Shown here piece by piece: positions 9,419 through 18,836 of a DNA stretch of 64,000 nucleotides; position 1 is the stretch's first letter; every line of letters starts with the position of its first letter. The DNA is taken from contig CAZWBA010000002.1 of NCBI GenBank assembly GCA_964631955.1, forward strand, positions 62,001-126,000, written 5' to 3'. A program made the position numbers and the translations under genes. The notes under the pieces were generated by a model. That model saw nothing but the letters and a program-made list of their open reading frames with translations. It searched no databases and was not told the DNA's origin. The stretch is from CAMLJR01 sp964631955 (GTDB lineage Bacteria > Pseudomonadota > Gammaproteobacteria > Pseudomonadales > CAMLJR01).

Positions 9419-10012
9419 TTACGCGGCTTTGCGGCGGGCGACGCCGACCAGACCGATCAATCCGGAGCCCAGCAGCCACACACCCGCCGGTACCGGCACT
9501 TCGGAAACGGTCGCGGTAAATGCCGATGGCGTACTGCCACTATCGAACACCAGCACGCCGCCCGTCGTCACGACGTCTTCCAGCGCCCACTGCAAAAAGC
9601 TCGCGCTGCCAAACTGTGGCTCGAGCGCGGAAGCCATATCCCACGGCGCTGACAGAGGTCCGTTGAGCAGATCCCGCCCTTCGAGGCTTGCGCGTGAAAA
9701 ACCAATGACGCCATAGTCGCTATTGATGAAGTAACGTGTCTCTGTAATGAAATTGAAAACGCCCAACGGCTCGATGTAGATCGAAACGCTGAGATTGTCG
9801 TTGCTCAGACCACCATCGTAGGCAGTAATGGTCGAGGTGTCGGCCGTGGCAGTAATGACGAAATAGGCGTTTTCGAAGGCGGCATCACCCAAAGACCCGC
9901 TGCCCTCGCCGGTGTGAATGGTGGTCACCAGCGCGGCCGATGCCTGCATCGCTGTCGACAGCAGCAATACGGGCGCAATTTTTTTCAGCGCGGATAAGAA
10001 TATCTTTTTCAT
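9419..10012 (-). CDS. Secreted VPLPA-CTERM-like (PEP-CTERM family) surface protein
   Basis: The 197-residue protein has a Sec signal peptide (about 1-26, ending SAA). Its body of about 145 residues is rich in Thr, Ser, Asp and Gly and I cannot assign a fold to it. The C-terminal sorting tail reads VPVPAGVWLLGSGLIGLVG followed by VARRKAA. That is the PEP-CTERM/VPLPA pattern: Pro-containing motif, one membrane helix, basic end. Such tails are recognised by exosortases, which cleave and attach the protein at the cell surface, often with exopolysaccharide gene clusters. No exosortase is in the window. A strong terminator follows. Confidence 0.8.
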   Translation of the reverse strand: MKKIFLSALKKIAPVLLLSTAMQASAALVTTIHTGEGSGSLGDAAFENAYFVITATADTSTITAYDGGLSNDNLSVSIYIEPLGVFNFITETRYFINSDYGVIGFSRASLEGRDLLNGPLSAPWDMASALEPQFGSASFLQWALEDVVTTGGVLVFDSGSTPSAFTATVSEVPVPAGVWLLGSGLIGLVGVARRKAA

Positions 10013-10292
10013 GGTATGGCTCCTGAGTTGGACGAATGCCTTGCGGCGCTCCTGTCGGCAGCACGAATTCGCGCTGCGCGCTTATTGATCTTCAAACCGA
10101 TAGCGTCGAGCTGAAGCACGCTTCAGGCCAAAAACGCAATCTTCTTGCCCATCAGAAACTAACGCGACTTCCCCTGCGCCAGATTGCGCGCGAGTGTAAG
10201 TTTCTCCGACACAAAATACCGGACGACGAACCGTGCGCGCGATAAATCGTGCATGTGGTGGTTGCAGCAACGACTGGCGGATGCAGCAACGA

Positions 10293-12182
10293 CTACAGCA
10301 CCGCCGCCAGGTTGCCCTTCGATTCGAGCCATTCCTTGCGGTCGCCTGCACGCTTCCTGGCCAGCAGCATATCCATCAACTGCAGCGTGTCATCGCCCGA
10401 CTCCACGGTCAGCCGCACCAGCCGGCGCGTATTGGGGTCCATGACAGTTTCGCGCAGCTGCAGAGGATTCATTTCGCCCAGCCCCTTGAAGCGCGTGACC
10501 TGAACCTTGCCGCGTTTATTTTCCGCCGCGATGCGATCGAGAATGCCCTGCTTTTCGGCTTCGTCGAGCGCGTAGAAAACCTCCTTGCCCAGATCGATGC
10601 GAAACAGCGGTGGCATCGCCACATAGACATGGCCAGCCTGTACGAGCGTTTTGAAATGCCGCACGAACAACGCGCACAACAGCGTCGCGATATGCGCACC
10701 GTCCGAATCGGCGTCGGCGAGAATGCAAACCTTGTGATAGCGCAGACCTTCGAGCGAATCGGAGCCCGGATCAACGCCGATGGCGACGGAAATATCGTGC
10801 ACTTCCTGCGAAGCGAGCACTTCCATCACATCGACTTCCCAGGTATTCAGAATTTTTCCGCGCAACGGCAGGATCGCCTGAAATTCGCGATCGCGCGCCT
10901 GCTTCGCCGAACCGCCCGCGGAATCGCCTTCCACCAGAAACAATTCGCCGCGCTCGATTTCACTGCCCGAGCAATCGGCCAGCTTTCCCGGCAGCGCAGG
11001 ACCCGCCGTCACTTTCTTGCGCGCGACCTGCTTGGATTTTCGTAAACGCGTTTGCGCGCTGCTGATACACAACTCCGCCAGCTTTTCCGCTTCCTCGGTG
11101 TGCTGGTTGAGCCAGAGACTGAACGCATCCTTGGTTACACCCGCGACGAACACCGCCGCTTCGCGCGAGGTCAAACGCTCCTTGGTCTGCCCGGAGAATT
11201 GCGCATCCTGCATTTTCGAACTCAGCACATACGCGCATTTATCCCAGATATCGTCGGGCGCGAGCTTGATGCCGCGCGGCAATAAATTGCGGAATTCGCA
11301 AAACTCACGCATCGCATCGAGCAGACCCGAGCGCAATCCGTTCACATGCGTACCGCCCTGCGCGGTCGGAATCAGATTCACATACGATTCGGTAATCAGC
11401 TCGCCGCCTTCGGGCAGCCACTGCACCGCCCAGTCCACCGCTTCGCGATCGCTTTTGAAACTGCCGACGAAGGGAGTGGCGGGAAGTACGTCGAATTCCT
11501 GCGTCGCCGCGCGCAGATAATCCTGCAGGCCGTCTTCGTAAAACCATTCGTCGCGCTCGCCGGTGGTTTCGTCGGTGAACGTAACCCGCAATTTCGGACA
11601 CAGCACCGCTTTCGCGCGCAGCACGTGACGCAAACGCGTCGCGGAAAATTTCGGTGACTCGAAATATTTCGGATCGGGAAGAAATCGCACGCTCGTTCCC
11701 GTTTCGCGTTTGCCGCAGGTGCCGATGCTTTCGAGATCGCTGGCTTTGTCGCCGTTCGCGAATCCCATGCGATAGATCTGGCCGTCGCGGCGAATGGTGA
11801 CTTCGAGCGTTTTCGATAATGCATTGACGACCGACACACCCACGCCGTGCAAGCCGCCGGAAAACTGATAATTCTGATTCGAAAACTTTCCGCCCGCGTG
11901 CAGCGTGCACAAAATGACTTCGACGCCGGGCTTTCCCTGCTCCGGATGGATATCGACCGGCATACCGCGACCGTTATCGGTACACGTCAGCGAATTATCC
12001 TTGTGCAGAACCACATCGATCTGATTGCAATATCCGCCGAGCGCCTCATCGACGCTGTTATCGATCACTTCCTGCGCCAGATGGTTCGGCCGCGAAGTAT
12101 CGGTGTACATCCCCGGGCGTTTGCGCACGGGATCAAGACCGGTGAGAACTTCAATACTTTCCGCGTTATAGGTTTTCGACAT
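10293..12182 (-). CDS. parE: DNA topoisomerase IV subunit B (ATPase subunit)
   Basis: The ATPase subunit that, with ParC, decatenates daughter chromosomes. The 629-residue length matches ParE. The N-terminus (SIEVLTGLDPVRKRPGMYT, then VIDNSVDEALGGY) is the GHKL ATPase domain with the catalytic Glu and Asn; GLHGVGVSVVNALS is the ATP-lid glycine motif. The TOPRIM region shows LFLVEGDSAGGSAKQARDR and a DADSDGAHIATLL metal-binding motif. The gene follows yqiA on the same strand as in E. coli. The stop codon overlaps one copy of a 13-bp direct repeat (10263-10275 and 10282-10294). parC is not in the window. Confidence 0.97.
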   Translation of the reverse strand: MSKTYNAESIEVLTGLDPVRKRPGMYTDTSRPNHLAQEVIDNSVDEALGGYCNQIDVVLHKDNSLTCTDNGRGMPVDIHPEQGKPGVEVILCTLHAGGKFSNQNYQFSGGLHGVGVSVVNALSKTLEVTIRRDGQIYRMGFANGDKASDLESIGTCGKRETGTSVRFLPDPKYFESPKFSATRLRHVLRAKAVLCPKLRVTFTDETTGERDEWFYEDGLQDYLRAATQEFDVLPATPFVGSFKSDREAVDWAVQWLPEGGELITESYVNLIPTAQGGTHVNGLRSGLLDAMREFCEFRNLLPRGIKLAPDDIWDKCAYVLSSKMQDAQFSGQTKERLTSREAAVFVAGVTKDAFSLWLNQHTEEAEKLAELCISSAQTRLRKSKQVARKKVTAGPALPGKLADCSGSEIERGELFLVEGDSAGGSAKQARDREFQAILPLRGKILNTWEVDVMEVLASQEVHDISVAIGVDPGSDSLEGLRYHKVCILADADSDGAHIATLLCALFVRHFKTLVQAGHVYVAMPPLFRIDLGKEVFYALDEAEKQGILDRIAAENKRGKVQVTRFKGLGEMNPLQLRETVMDPNTRRLVRLTVESGDDTLQLMDMLLARKRAGDRKEWLESKGNLAAVL

Positions 12183-12250
12183 GTATTTCTCGGTTGTTTT
12201 GAATGCTGTTGAAGAGTGGAGTGACGAACAGCGGCCTGATCAGAGATGCC

Positions 12251-12856
12251 TTAAACGAATGGCGACTGCAGAAACTTCACGATATCGGGCAGAAAGCGCT
12301 CGAAGCCCTGAAACGAATGATCGCCGCCATTTTCGATCGTTTGTCTGCAACCGGCGTAGTAATCGACCGCCTCGCGATAATCGAGCACTTCATCGCCCGT
12401 CTGGGCAAGCAGCCAGTATTTTTCCGGCTGCGTCAATTGCGCCGGCACCATCGACGCTAACGCAGCGATATCGCGCTGATCCAGCGTAAATCGCCGCCCG
12501 GTATAGGGATTCACCATCTCGCCGCCGCTGTCGCGAATATGCCTTTCCATACGCAGATGCGGGCGCACCGACGGATTGATCAATACCGCGCGCAAACCGT
12601 GGCGCTCTGCCAGCGAAGTCGCATAAAAGCCGCCCATCGAACTGCCCAATATACCGACGGTGGAATGTTTTTCGCGCGCCAGCACGATCGCTTTTTCGGC
12701 GACGGCGATCGCCCGATGCGGCTCCTCCGGCAATTCCGGCACCACGCATTCAAGTGGCAGCTGACCGGCCCCGATGAACCGCACGAGCTGCTGCGCCTTT
12801 ACCGAGCGCGGCGAGCTTAAAAAACCATGCAGATAAACCAGTATGGCGTCCGACAT
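12251..12856 (-). CDS. yqiA: YqiA-like alpha/beta-hydrolase (UPF0227 esterase)
   Basis: A small alpha/beta-hydrolase of about 201 residues in the YqiA/UPF0227 family, whose E. coli member hydrolyses short acyl esters. Visible features are YLHGFLSSPRSVKA at the N-terminus, the nucleophile elbow GILGSSMGGFYAT (GxSxG, catalytic Ser), LINPSVRPH, and a C-terminal GGDHSFQGFE carrying the catalytic His. The ATG at 12856 puts MSDAILVYLHG at the N-terminus, as in the family; an upstream TTG at 12889 would add 11 residues without better support. Its place just before parE follows the E. coli yqiB-cpdA-yqiA-parE order, but here a diguanylate cyclase separates it from cpdA. Confidence 0.9.
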   Translation of the reverse strand: MSDAILVYLHGFLSSPRSVKAQQLVRFIGAGQLPLECVVPELPEEPHRAIAVAEKAIVLAREKHSTVGILGSSMGGFYATSLAERHGLRAVLINPSVRPHLRMERHIRDSGGEMVNPYTGRRFTLDQRDIAALASMVPAQLTQPEKYWLLAQTGDEVLDYREAVDYYAGCRQTIENGGDHSFQGFERFLPDIVKFLQSPFV

Positions 12857-12954
12857 GCGCTGGCGATTCTCGTGAGAAAACGGAGGCAACTCTACTGCGC
12901 GTTCATCGGTCTTGCAATTTGCGCCGGCGATTTCCTTGCGCCGCTGTCTTTATT

Positions 12955-14025
12955 TCAATCCGGACAATCAGACTGGAGTTTCGGTGCTGTGTATGCGACC
13001 ACGCAATTGCGGCCGGCTGCTTTCGCGCGATACAGCGCCGTGTCGACACATTCGATCCAGCGATTGTGATCGGTAAATTCCGCGGTCAGTTCAGCGACAC
13101 CGAAACTCGCGGTGACGCGCATGTCGCCGAGCGGATGGTAGGCCAGTATCGCGCGCAGACGCTCGGCGGCGTCGATCGCTTCGGCGAGTGTCGTGTCGGG
13201 CATGAGCACCGCGAATTCCTCGCCGCCATAACGCGCCGCGCGATCGATTTCACGCACGTTCGCGCGCATCAGATCGGCGAATTTGCGAATGACTTCGTCA
13301 CCCGCTGCGTGGCCGCCGCGATCGTTGATCGATTTGAAATAATCGATATCGGCCAGAATGATCGCGGCCGGTGTTCGCTGACGCTGACCGCGTGCGAATT
13401 CTTCGGCGACCAGCGATTCCCAGTGCATGCGATTGAGCAAACCGGACAAGCCGTCATGCTTGCTCAGGTGATCGAGCTTGTCGCGCTGCTGCGACAGATG
13501 CTTCGACAATTGATAGGTGAGAATGCCGATCGCCACCGGGTAAAGCGTGATCAGCGGCAGCGTCGCGAATACATTGAGCAACGACGATGTCGGCTGCCAG
13601 TGCATGCCCACCAGTGCTATCCCGAGAATGGCGCCGATGCCATGCGCGATGGCACCGCGCCACAGCAATCCCGCACCACCCACGCCGGCATTGCTCATCG
13701 ACGTCATCGCTGCGACCGCGGCACTCGGCAGAATGTTGAAATGCATGACGGGTATCCACAGGCCAACGAGGATGTTGTCGACCATCAGGGTAACTATGGG
13801 AGCCTGGCGCCGATTCTGCGATCTCGATTCGATCTGATAGGCAAGATGCGGCCAGATAAAACTGTGGAACAGCGACAGGCACCACCACTTCAGTGACGCG
13901 TTCAACTCGTACAACACCGAGCCGACCGTAATGGCAGCCAGCGCGCCGACGATGCCGCGTGCCAGATAAATGCGCCGAATCAGCGTTAAACCGCGACGTG
14001 GCTGCGCCGCTGTGAGAAAGGACAT
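12955..14025 (-). CDS. MASE2-type membrane diguanylate cyclase (GGDEF)
   Basis: The 356-residue protein has an N-terminal multi-helix membrane domain of MASE2 type (about 18-170, with RRIYLARGIVGALAA and a conserved KWWCL...HSFIWPHLAY region). A full GGDEF domain covers about 185-345. The active-site signature is GGEEF at 267-271, preceded by REID at 258-261, the I-site for c-di-GMP feedback inhibition. It should therefore be an active cyclase, like DgcC/AdrA of enteric bacteria, which also carries MASE2. It sits between cpdA and yqiA, genes usually adjacent, on the same strand, so it looks like a lineage-specific insertion into that cluster. Confidence 0.92.
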   Translation of the reverse strand: MSFLTAAQPRRGLTLIRRIYLARGIVGALAAITVGSVLYELNASLKWWCLSLFHSFIWPHLAYQIESRSQNRRQAPIVTLMVDNILVGLWIPVMHFNILPSAAVAAMTSMSNAGVGGAGLLWRGAIAHGIGAILGIALVGMHWQPTSSLLNVFATLPLITLYPVAIGILTYQLSKHLSQQRDKLDHLSKHDGLSGLLNRMHWESLVAEEFARGQRQRTPAAIILADIDYFKSINDRGGHAAGDEVIRKFADLMRANVREIDRAARYGGEEFAVLMPDTTLAEAIDAAERLRAILAYHPLGDMRVTASFGVAELTAEFTDHNRWIECVDTALYRAKAAGRNCVVAYTAPKLQSDCPD

Positions 14026-14111
14026 CGATTGGATGACTGCGATTGAATGACATTCACAGTGTAGGCAGGATGCGCCGCTAAAGCGAAATAACCGACGAAA
14101 AATGGGGCGAA

Positions 14112-14125
14112 ATTCCCCGGGGAAT
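14112..14125. promoter_or_regulatory. Perfect 14-bp palindrome after cpdA
   Basis: ATTCCCCGGGGAAT is a perfect palindrome 5 bases beyond the cpdA stop and about 85 bases before the MASE2 cyclase start. It could be the stem of a weak terminator (minus-strand ATTTTTC comes some 15 bases later) or an operator for the cyclase. I cannot choose between these. Confidence 0.3.
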
Positions 14126-14130
14126 AATTC

Positions 14131-14997
14131 CTAGTAACCGCTGGCGGTCAGATCGACATCGAAGTCGATGGCGGTGACGCGCTCGACGCGCGTGTCGACG
14201 CGACCGTCGTCATGCAGATCGAACCAGCGATAGCCGGGCAGCTCAGTGTCGACGCAGAAATCCGCGCTATTCGGAGCGAATTGCACACAGGTGGAGGGTG
14301 AGGTCAGCACATGGACGCCGTTGCGGCGAATTTCCCTGCGCTGATGCACATGGCCCGATAACACCACGCGCACCTGCGGAAACTCATCGATGATCGACCA
14401 GAAGCGCTCCGCGTTCGCCACTACCTGCTCATCGAGCCACGCACAGCCAACCGGCAATAGATGGTGATGCACGCAAATCAGCGCATGATGGCGCGGTGCA
14501 TCGCGCAAGCAGCTGCGCAATGCCACCAGTTCCGCATCGTCGAGATACCCGCCAACCTCGCCCGGCACCGCAGAATTCAAAGCGATGACCTGCCAGTTTC
14601 CGAGCATGAGATTGCGCGGCATCAGCATGTCCCCGCCCACGGCACGGCGCATCATTACCGCATCGTCGTGATTGCCCGGCAACCAGCACGTGTGCGCGCC
14701 GAGGTCGCGGGTGGCATTGAAAAATCGCCGGTATGCAGCGGCGCTGCCCTGATCGGATAAATCGCCCGTCGCCAGCGTGATGTCGATATGGGGCTGCTGC
14801 GCGCGCACCAGCTCCAGGATCGCCGCCAGGCTGCAATCGGTATCCACATTCAGCAAACGCGAACCGACCCGCTCGCCCAGATGGCAATCGGTAATTTGCA
14901 CAACGCGCAATGGCGCATGCCGATGCATCGTCATTGCGGGATCAGACGTTGTGGCAGCAGACATTGTCGTATCAGACGTTGTGGTATGAGTGGTCAC
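14131..14997 (-). CDS. cpdA: 3',5'-cyclic-AMP phosphodiesterase, class III
   Basis: Hydrolyses cAMP to AMP and so opposes the CyaA enzyme encoded at 34399. It is a calcineurin-like metallophosphoesterase with all five metal-binding blocks: ITDCHLG (Asp37, His39), ATGDLSDQG, LPGNHDD, ICVHHHLLPVG and LSGHVHQR. The position between yqiB and yqiA/parE is as in E. coli. The annotated start is a GTG at 14997. The first 23 residues are Thr/Ser-rich and come from a 30-bp tandem duplication (14941-14954 repeated at 14971-14984), so an internal ATG at 14934 or 14928 could be the true start and would give the usual compact N-terminus. Confidence 0.93.
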   Translation of the reverse strand: MTTHTTTSDTTMSAATTSDPAMTMHRHAPLRVVQITDCHLGERVGSRLLNVDTDCSLAAILELVRAQQPHIDITLATGDLSDQGSAAAYRRFFNATRDLGAHTCWLPGNHDDAVMMRRAVGGDMLMPRNLMLGNWQVIALNSAVPGEVGGYLDDAELVALRSCLRDAPRHHALICVHHHLLPVGCAWLDEQVVANAERFWSIIDEFPQVRVVLSGHVHQRREIRRNGVHVLTSPSTCVQFAPNSADFCVDTELPGYRWFDLHDDGRVDTRVERVTAIDFDVDLTASGY

Positions 14998-15080
14998 AGC
15001 CGATTCACTTGATCGAAAACTGCTTAATTTATAACCGTCAAAAGGGTGTCACGCCAGCGAACAGGTAACAATATAGTTGG

Positions 15081-15572
15081 TCAGAGTTCACAAAACTCCG
15101 ACAAAGAACGATCGGTCGGCACACCGTGTTGCAGACAATGGCTCAGCCACTCGCCGAGAAAACGATTCCACTGCGCTTTTTCATCCGGCTGGTGCATGGC
15201 GGGATTCGGATAATCGTAGTGCGGCAATACGCGCTGCAAATGCGCGAACGCAATAACTTCGGCCATTTGTGCATCGTGATAAACACGTACGCTGACATTT
15301 GATGCCAGTGTGGGAATGGCCGTGTGCGCCTGTTCGATATCGATAAATGTTGTGTAGGGGCTGCGCTGTGTGACATTGATGCGCATCTGCAGTTCGCCGA
15401 TGACAAAGCAGCGATCATCCTCGCTGAATGCGTGCAGCAATCGCTGCAATCGCCAGTAATTCGCTTCGCACTCTGCCTGCGCAGCGGAAAGATCGACGCA
15501 ATAACGCGGCCTTGTTCCGGCCTTTATCTGGAGGGCGCGCGTTTGCAGGGCATGAGGAAAATGTACCGCCAT
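15081..15572 (-). CDS. yqiB: YqiB-like DUF1249 protein
   Basis: The 163-residue protein belongs to DUF1249, a gammaproteobacterial family of unknown biochemical role that is almost always next to cpdA. Family-type stretches are CEANYWRLQRLL, a strand pair around RINVTQRSPYTTFIDI, RVYHDAQMAEVIAF and the Pro-rich YDYPNPAMHQPDEKAQWNRFLGEW (listed here only as its key motif YPNP...DEK). It is divergent from tolC, as in E. coli; the nudF gene usually found between them is absent. The 265-bp gap upstream must hold promoters for both directions, but I see no strong consensus there. Confidence 0.88.
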   Translation of the reverse strand: MAVHFPHALQTRALQIKAGTRPRYCVDLSAAQAECEANYWRLQRLLHAFSEDDRCFVIGELQMRINVTQRSPYTTFIDIEQAHTAIPTLASNVSVRVYHDAQMAEVIAFAHLQRVLPHYDYPNPAMHQPDEKAQWNRFLGEWLSHCLQHGVPTDRSLSEFCEL

Positions 15573-15837
15573 TGAAATTTAACCGCCACTTTGCTACCTG
15601 AAAAAACATTACAACATTTTCGAAATTTGTATGGCTACGGTTTCAAGCCTAACACAGCTTGCCACTATTTCCTGTGGGACAAGAATTACAGTCGATGCAT
15701 CTTTTTACAAATGCAACTCTCATGCTCAAGACAATATGCTTCCAGGATCGCCGATTTGTTACACTGCTTCGCCGCTGAATTCGACGCCGCGGACGACAAC
15801 TCCACATATTCCGTACATCAAATAAGAAGGGTTTCGC

Positions 15838-17301
15838 ATGAACAGGCTTTCGCGTTTCCGACTCACCGCATTGAGTGCCGCACTGTGCACGACGCTATTT
15901 GCCGGTACGCACGCTCATGCCGATACATTGCGCGATATCTATGAGCTTGCGGTAAAAAACGATGCCCGATTAAAAGCGGCCGAAGCGACGTATGAGGCGA
16001 ATCTCGAAACCGAGCAGCAAGCCAGATCGCGCCTGCTGCCGCAAATCAGCGGTGACGCGAGTTACGGCAAAATCGATCGCGATCAGGATAGCGTATCGCT
16101 GACCGACATAACGACGGTGCCACCCGCAATAGGCGACGTCAACACGCAAACCGACACCACCAACAAAAGCTGGGGTGTTAGCCTGACGCAGCCACTGATC
16201 GATCTGCCTTCGTGGTTTTCATTCAGAAGCGGGCGCGTTATCAGCGAGCAGGCAAAGGCACAATTCAGCGCTGACCAGCAGGATTTAATCGTGCGCGTGG
16301 CCGATGCGTATTTCACCGTGCTGCGCCGCTGGGACAATTTGCAGGTGGCCATCGCGCAGGAACGCGCCGATAAACGCCAGCTCGATCAGGCACAGCAGCG
16401 TTTCGATGTCGGTCTCGTGGCAATCACCGACGTGCACGAAGCACGTGCGGCCTACGATTCGAGTTACGCACAGCGCCTGACCGAAGAAGGCGCACTCGCC
16501 AGCGCGTACGAAATGCTCAGCATATTCACCGGACAACCGCATGCGAATCTGTCGCTGCTCGACAAGGAATTTCCTGTCGTCGAACCAGCGCCGAACGATC
16601 GCGCCGAATGGGTCAGTTTTGCGCTCAACGATAATTACTCGCTGAAAGCTGCGCGTTTCGCGATGGAAGCAGCGCAGGACAATGCGACGGCGAAACGCTG
16701 GGAGCATGCGCCAAAACTTACCGGCAGCCTGAGTTACAAACACGAAGATGTGAGCGGCAGTCAGGATACCAATCCCACATCGCTGTTGAGTTTTCCGCCC
16801 GACGCCGAGACCGACACGAAATCCGCGATGCTGCATTTGACAGTGCCGATTTACAGCGGCGGTTTTACGAGCTCCGCGCAACGGCAGGCCACGGCGCAAT
16901 ATAACGCCGCGCTCGAGCGCAAAATCGACACCGAGCGCACCGTCATTCAAAGTACGCGCGCGCAACACATCGCCGCCAATACCGACGTGCAACGCGTGAA
17001 AGCGCGCGCGCAATCGATTATTTCTGCGCAGAGCGCGCTCGATGCAACCCTGGCCGGCTACGACGTCGGAACGCGCAATATTGTCGACGTCCTGCAGACA
17101 CAGCGGGTATTTTTTGCAGCGCAACGCGATTACGCCAATGCGCGTTACGACTACGTTCTCGATATGCTGCGCCTGAAACAGGTCGCCGGCACGCTGAACC
17201 CGCAGGACATCAACGATCTGAATAACTGGCTGGTTGCACCCGATTCACCGAAAGCGAGTACTTATACGCTCAGGGAAGAAGAAAGTGCGGGTGGAAAATA
17301 A
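15838..17301 (+). CDS. tolC: TolC-family outer-membrane efflux channel
   Basis: The 487-residue protein matches TolC in length and plan. It has a signal peptide (about 1-29, ending HAHA) and then two repeats of the outer-membrane efflux protein domain: DIYELAVKNDARLKAAEATYEAN begins the first and LNDNYSLKAARFAMEAAQD the second. YDVGTRNIVDVLQTQRVFFAAQRDYA near the C-terminus is a hallmark of the family (only part need be read: GTRNIVDVLQTQ). TolC forms the outer-membrane exit duct for RND pumps and type I secretion. The start has GAAGGGTTTCGC just upstream. It is divergent from yqiB, the E. coli arrangement. Confidence 0.93.
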   Translation: MNRLSRFRLTALSAALCTTLFAGTHAHADTLRDIYELAVKNDARLKAAEATYEANLETEQQARSRLLPQISGDASYGKIDRDQDSVSLTDITTVPPAIGDVNTQTDTTNKSWGVSLTQPLIDLPSWFSFRSGRVISEQAKAQFSADQQDLIVRVADAYFTVLRRWDNLQVAIAQERADKRQLDQAQQRFDVGLVAITDVHEARAAYDSSYAQRLTEEGALASAYEMLSIFTGQPHANLSLLDKEFPVVEPAPNDRAEWVSFALNDNYSLKAARFAMEAAQDNATAKRWEHAPKLTGSLSYKHEDVSGSQDTNPTSLLSFPPDAETDTKSAMLHLTVPIYSGGFTSSAQRQATAQYNAALERKIDTERTVIQSTRAQHIAANTDVQRVKARAQSIISAQSALDATLAGYDVGTRNIVDVLQTQRVFFAAQRDYANARYDYVLDMLRLKQVAGTLNPQDINDLNNWLVAPDSPKASTYTLREEESAGGK

Positions 17302-17359
17302 TAAAACGCAGCGCATTTACCTTAATGCATGGCGTGCATCGTAACGATCGACACATGCT

Positions 17360-18649
17360 TCATGACTGCAGATAAATCTCAATTTCACCCATCAGTTTTT
17401 CCAGCGCCCCGCGGTTCGCCGCAACCACATTTTTAGCGGCGCTGCCGCGCCGCGCGCGCAATTCGATACTAGCCGCCAATTCGATCAATGCCGTCGCCAG
17501 CTCATCGGCATCGCGAACGACGCCCAGCGCGTCGTCGCGCTGCAGCAATAATGAAATTTCACGAAAATTGAAATCGCTCGGCCCTGTCAGAATCGGCACA
17601 CCCCACGCAGCAGGCTCCAGCGTGTTGTGACCGCCGCGCGCAATCAAACTGCCGCCGACGAATGCGCTATCCGCACAGCCGTACAGAAACAACAATTCGC
17701 CCATCGTGTCGCCGAGCAAAACCGCGGTGTTGTCGGCAATGGTCGATGCAGTCGATCGGCGCGCGAACAGGAAATCGTTTTTTTCGATGAGCGCCGCCAC
17801 ATCGTTGAAACGTTCGGGATGACGCGGCACCAGAATCAGCAGCGCCCTGCCGAATTGTGCGGGCAATTTCGGAGCTGCACGCAACTGGCGATGCGCCTGC
17901 AGCACTATTTCATCCTCACCCGCGTGCGTGCTCGCGGCGATCCAGATAAATCGCTCTTCGCCACGCCACTCACACCGAGTCTTAGCGGCGCGCGCAATCA
18001 AATCCGCATCGAGCGCGATATCGAATTTGATACTGCCCGAGACGACGAGATTCTGCGGCGGCAATCCCAGTTGCACAAAACGTGCGCCATCCTCCGCATT
18101 TTGCGCGACAACTTTACTCAATGCGCGCAACATCGGCGTCGTTATCGCCGAAAAGCGACGATAACCGCGCGCCGATTTTTCCGACAGCCGCGCATTCGCA
18201 AGCACGATCGGAATATTTCGCGCGGCACAGGCATGTATCGTGTTCGGCCACAATTCGGTTTCGATAATGATCAGCAACCGCGGCTGCACGCGCTGCAAAA
18301 ACCGCGCAATGCAATGCGGCACATCGTAGGGCGCATACACATGAAACACCGTCCCGCCGAATAACGCCTGCACACGCTCCGAACCTGTCGGCGTCATCGT
18401 CGTCACTATCAGCGGCGTATCGGGATGGCGCTGCCGCAACACACGCACGAGCGGCGCCGCGGCGATCACTTCGCCAACCGACACTGCATGTATCCAGATA
18501 CCGCTGGACGGGAATTCCTGCGTGAAGCAACCGAAACGCTCGCCGATGCGCCGACGATATGCGGGAGCGCGCCGACCGCGCCACCACAGGCGCGCGACGA
18601 TGCCGGGCAGCGACAAATAAAACAGGACGGTATAGAGCAGACGAGCCAT
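17360..18649 (-). CDS. waaA: 3-deoxy-D-manno-octulosonic acid (Kdo) transferase
   Basis: Transfers Kdo from CMP-Kdo to lipid IVA in LPS core synthesis at the inner membrane. The protein of about 429 residues has an N-terminal membrane anchor (MARLLYTVLFYLSLPG), then the family block RRRIGERFG and IWIHAVSVGEV. The two-Rossmann GT-B fold follows, with TMTPTGSERV, IETELWPN, NARLSEKSARGYRR and a C-terminal nucleotide-sugar block GGSLIARGGHNTLEPAAWG. The ATG at 18649 matches the usual WaaA start; an in-frame TTG at 18661 is an alternative. The gene is divergent from the FAD oxidoreductase. It is not linked to other LPS genes here. Confidence 0.95.
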   Translation of the reverse strand: MARLLYTVLFYLSLPGIVARLWWRGRRAPAYRRRIGERFGCFTQEFPSSGIWIHAVSVGEVIAAAPLVRVLRQRHPDTPLIVTTMTPTGSERVQALFGGTVFHVYAPYDVPHCIARFLQRVQPRLLIIIETELWPNTIHACAARNIPIVLANARLSEKSARGYRRFSAITTPMLRALSKVVAQNAEDGARFVQLGLPPQNLVVSGSIKFDIALDADLIARAAKTRCEWRGEERFIWIAASTHAGEDEIVLQAHRQLRAAPKLPAQFGRALLILVPRHPERFNDVAALIEKNDFLFARRSTASTIADNTAVLLGDTMGELLFLYGCADSAFVGGSLIARGGHNTLEPAAWGVPILTGPSDFNFREISLLLQRDDALGVVRDADELATALIELAASIELRARRGSAAKNVVAANRGALEKLMGEIEIYLQS

Positions 18650-18836
18650 TGGTACGCGCAAGATTCCGGGAGAGTGAACAGGACTCGCGCATGTTACTTG
18701 ATAACGAAGGTCGCCGATAACGCGACACCGATCAGTGATCGTGTGACACCGACACTGCGGCGAAGGGCATTTATTACCCGACGTTTTGGCTGCGCGTTAT
18801 ACTGCGCGCCACTTTCGTCTTCGCGGGAATCAGCTT

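Noticed and set aside
10263..10294. Direct repeat TGCAGCAACGACT at the parE end as an attachment site
   Set aside because: The copies are only 19 bases apart and no integrase or element boundary is visible, so a chance local duplication is more likely.
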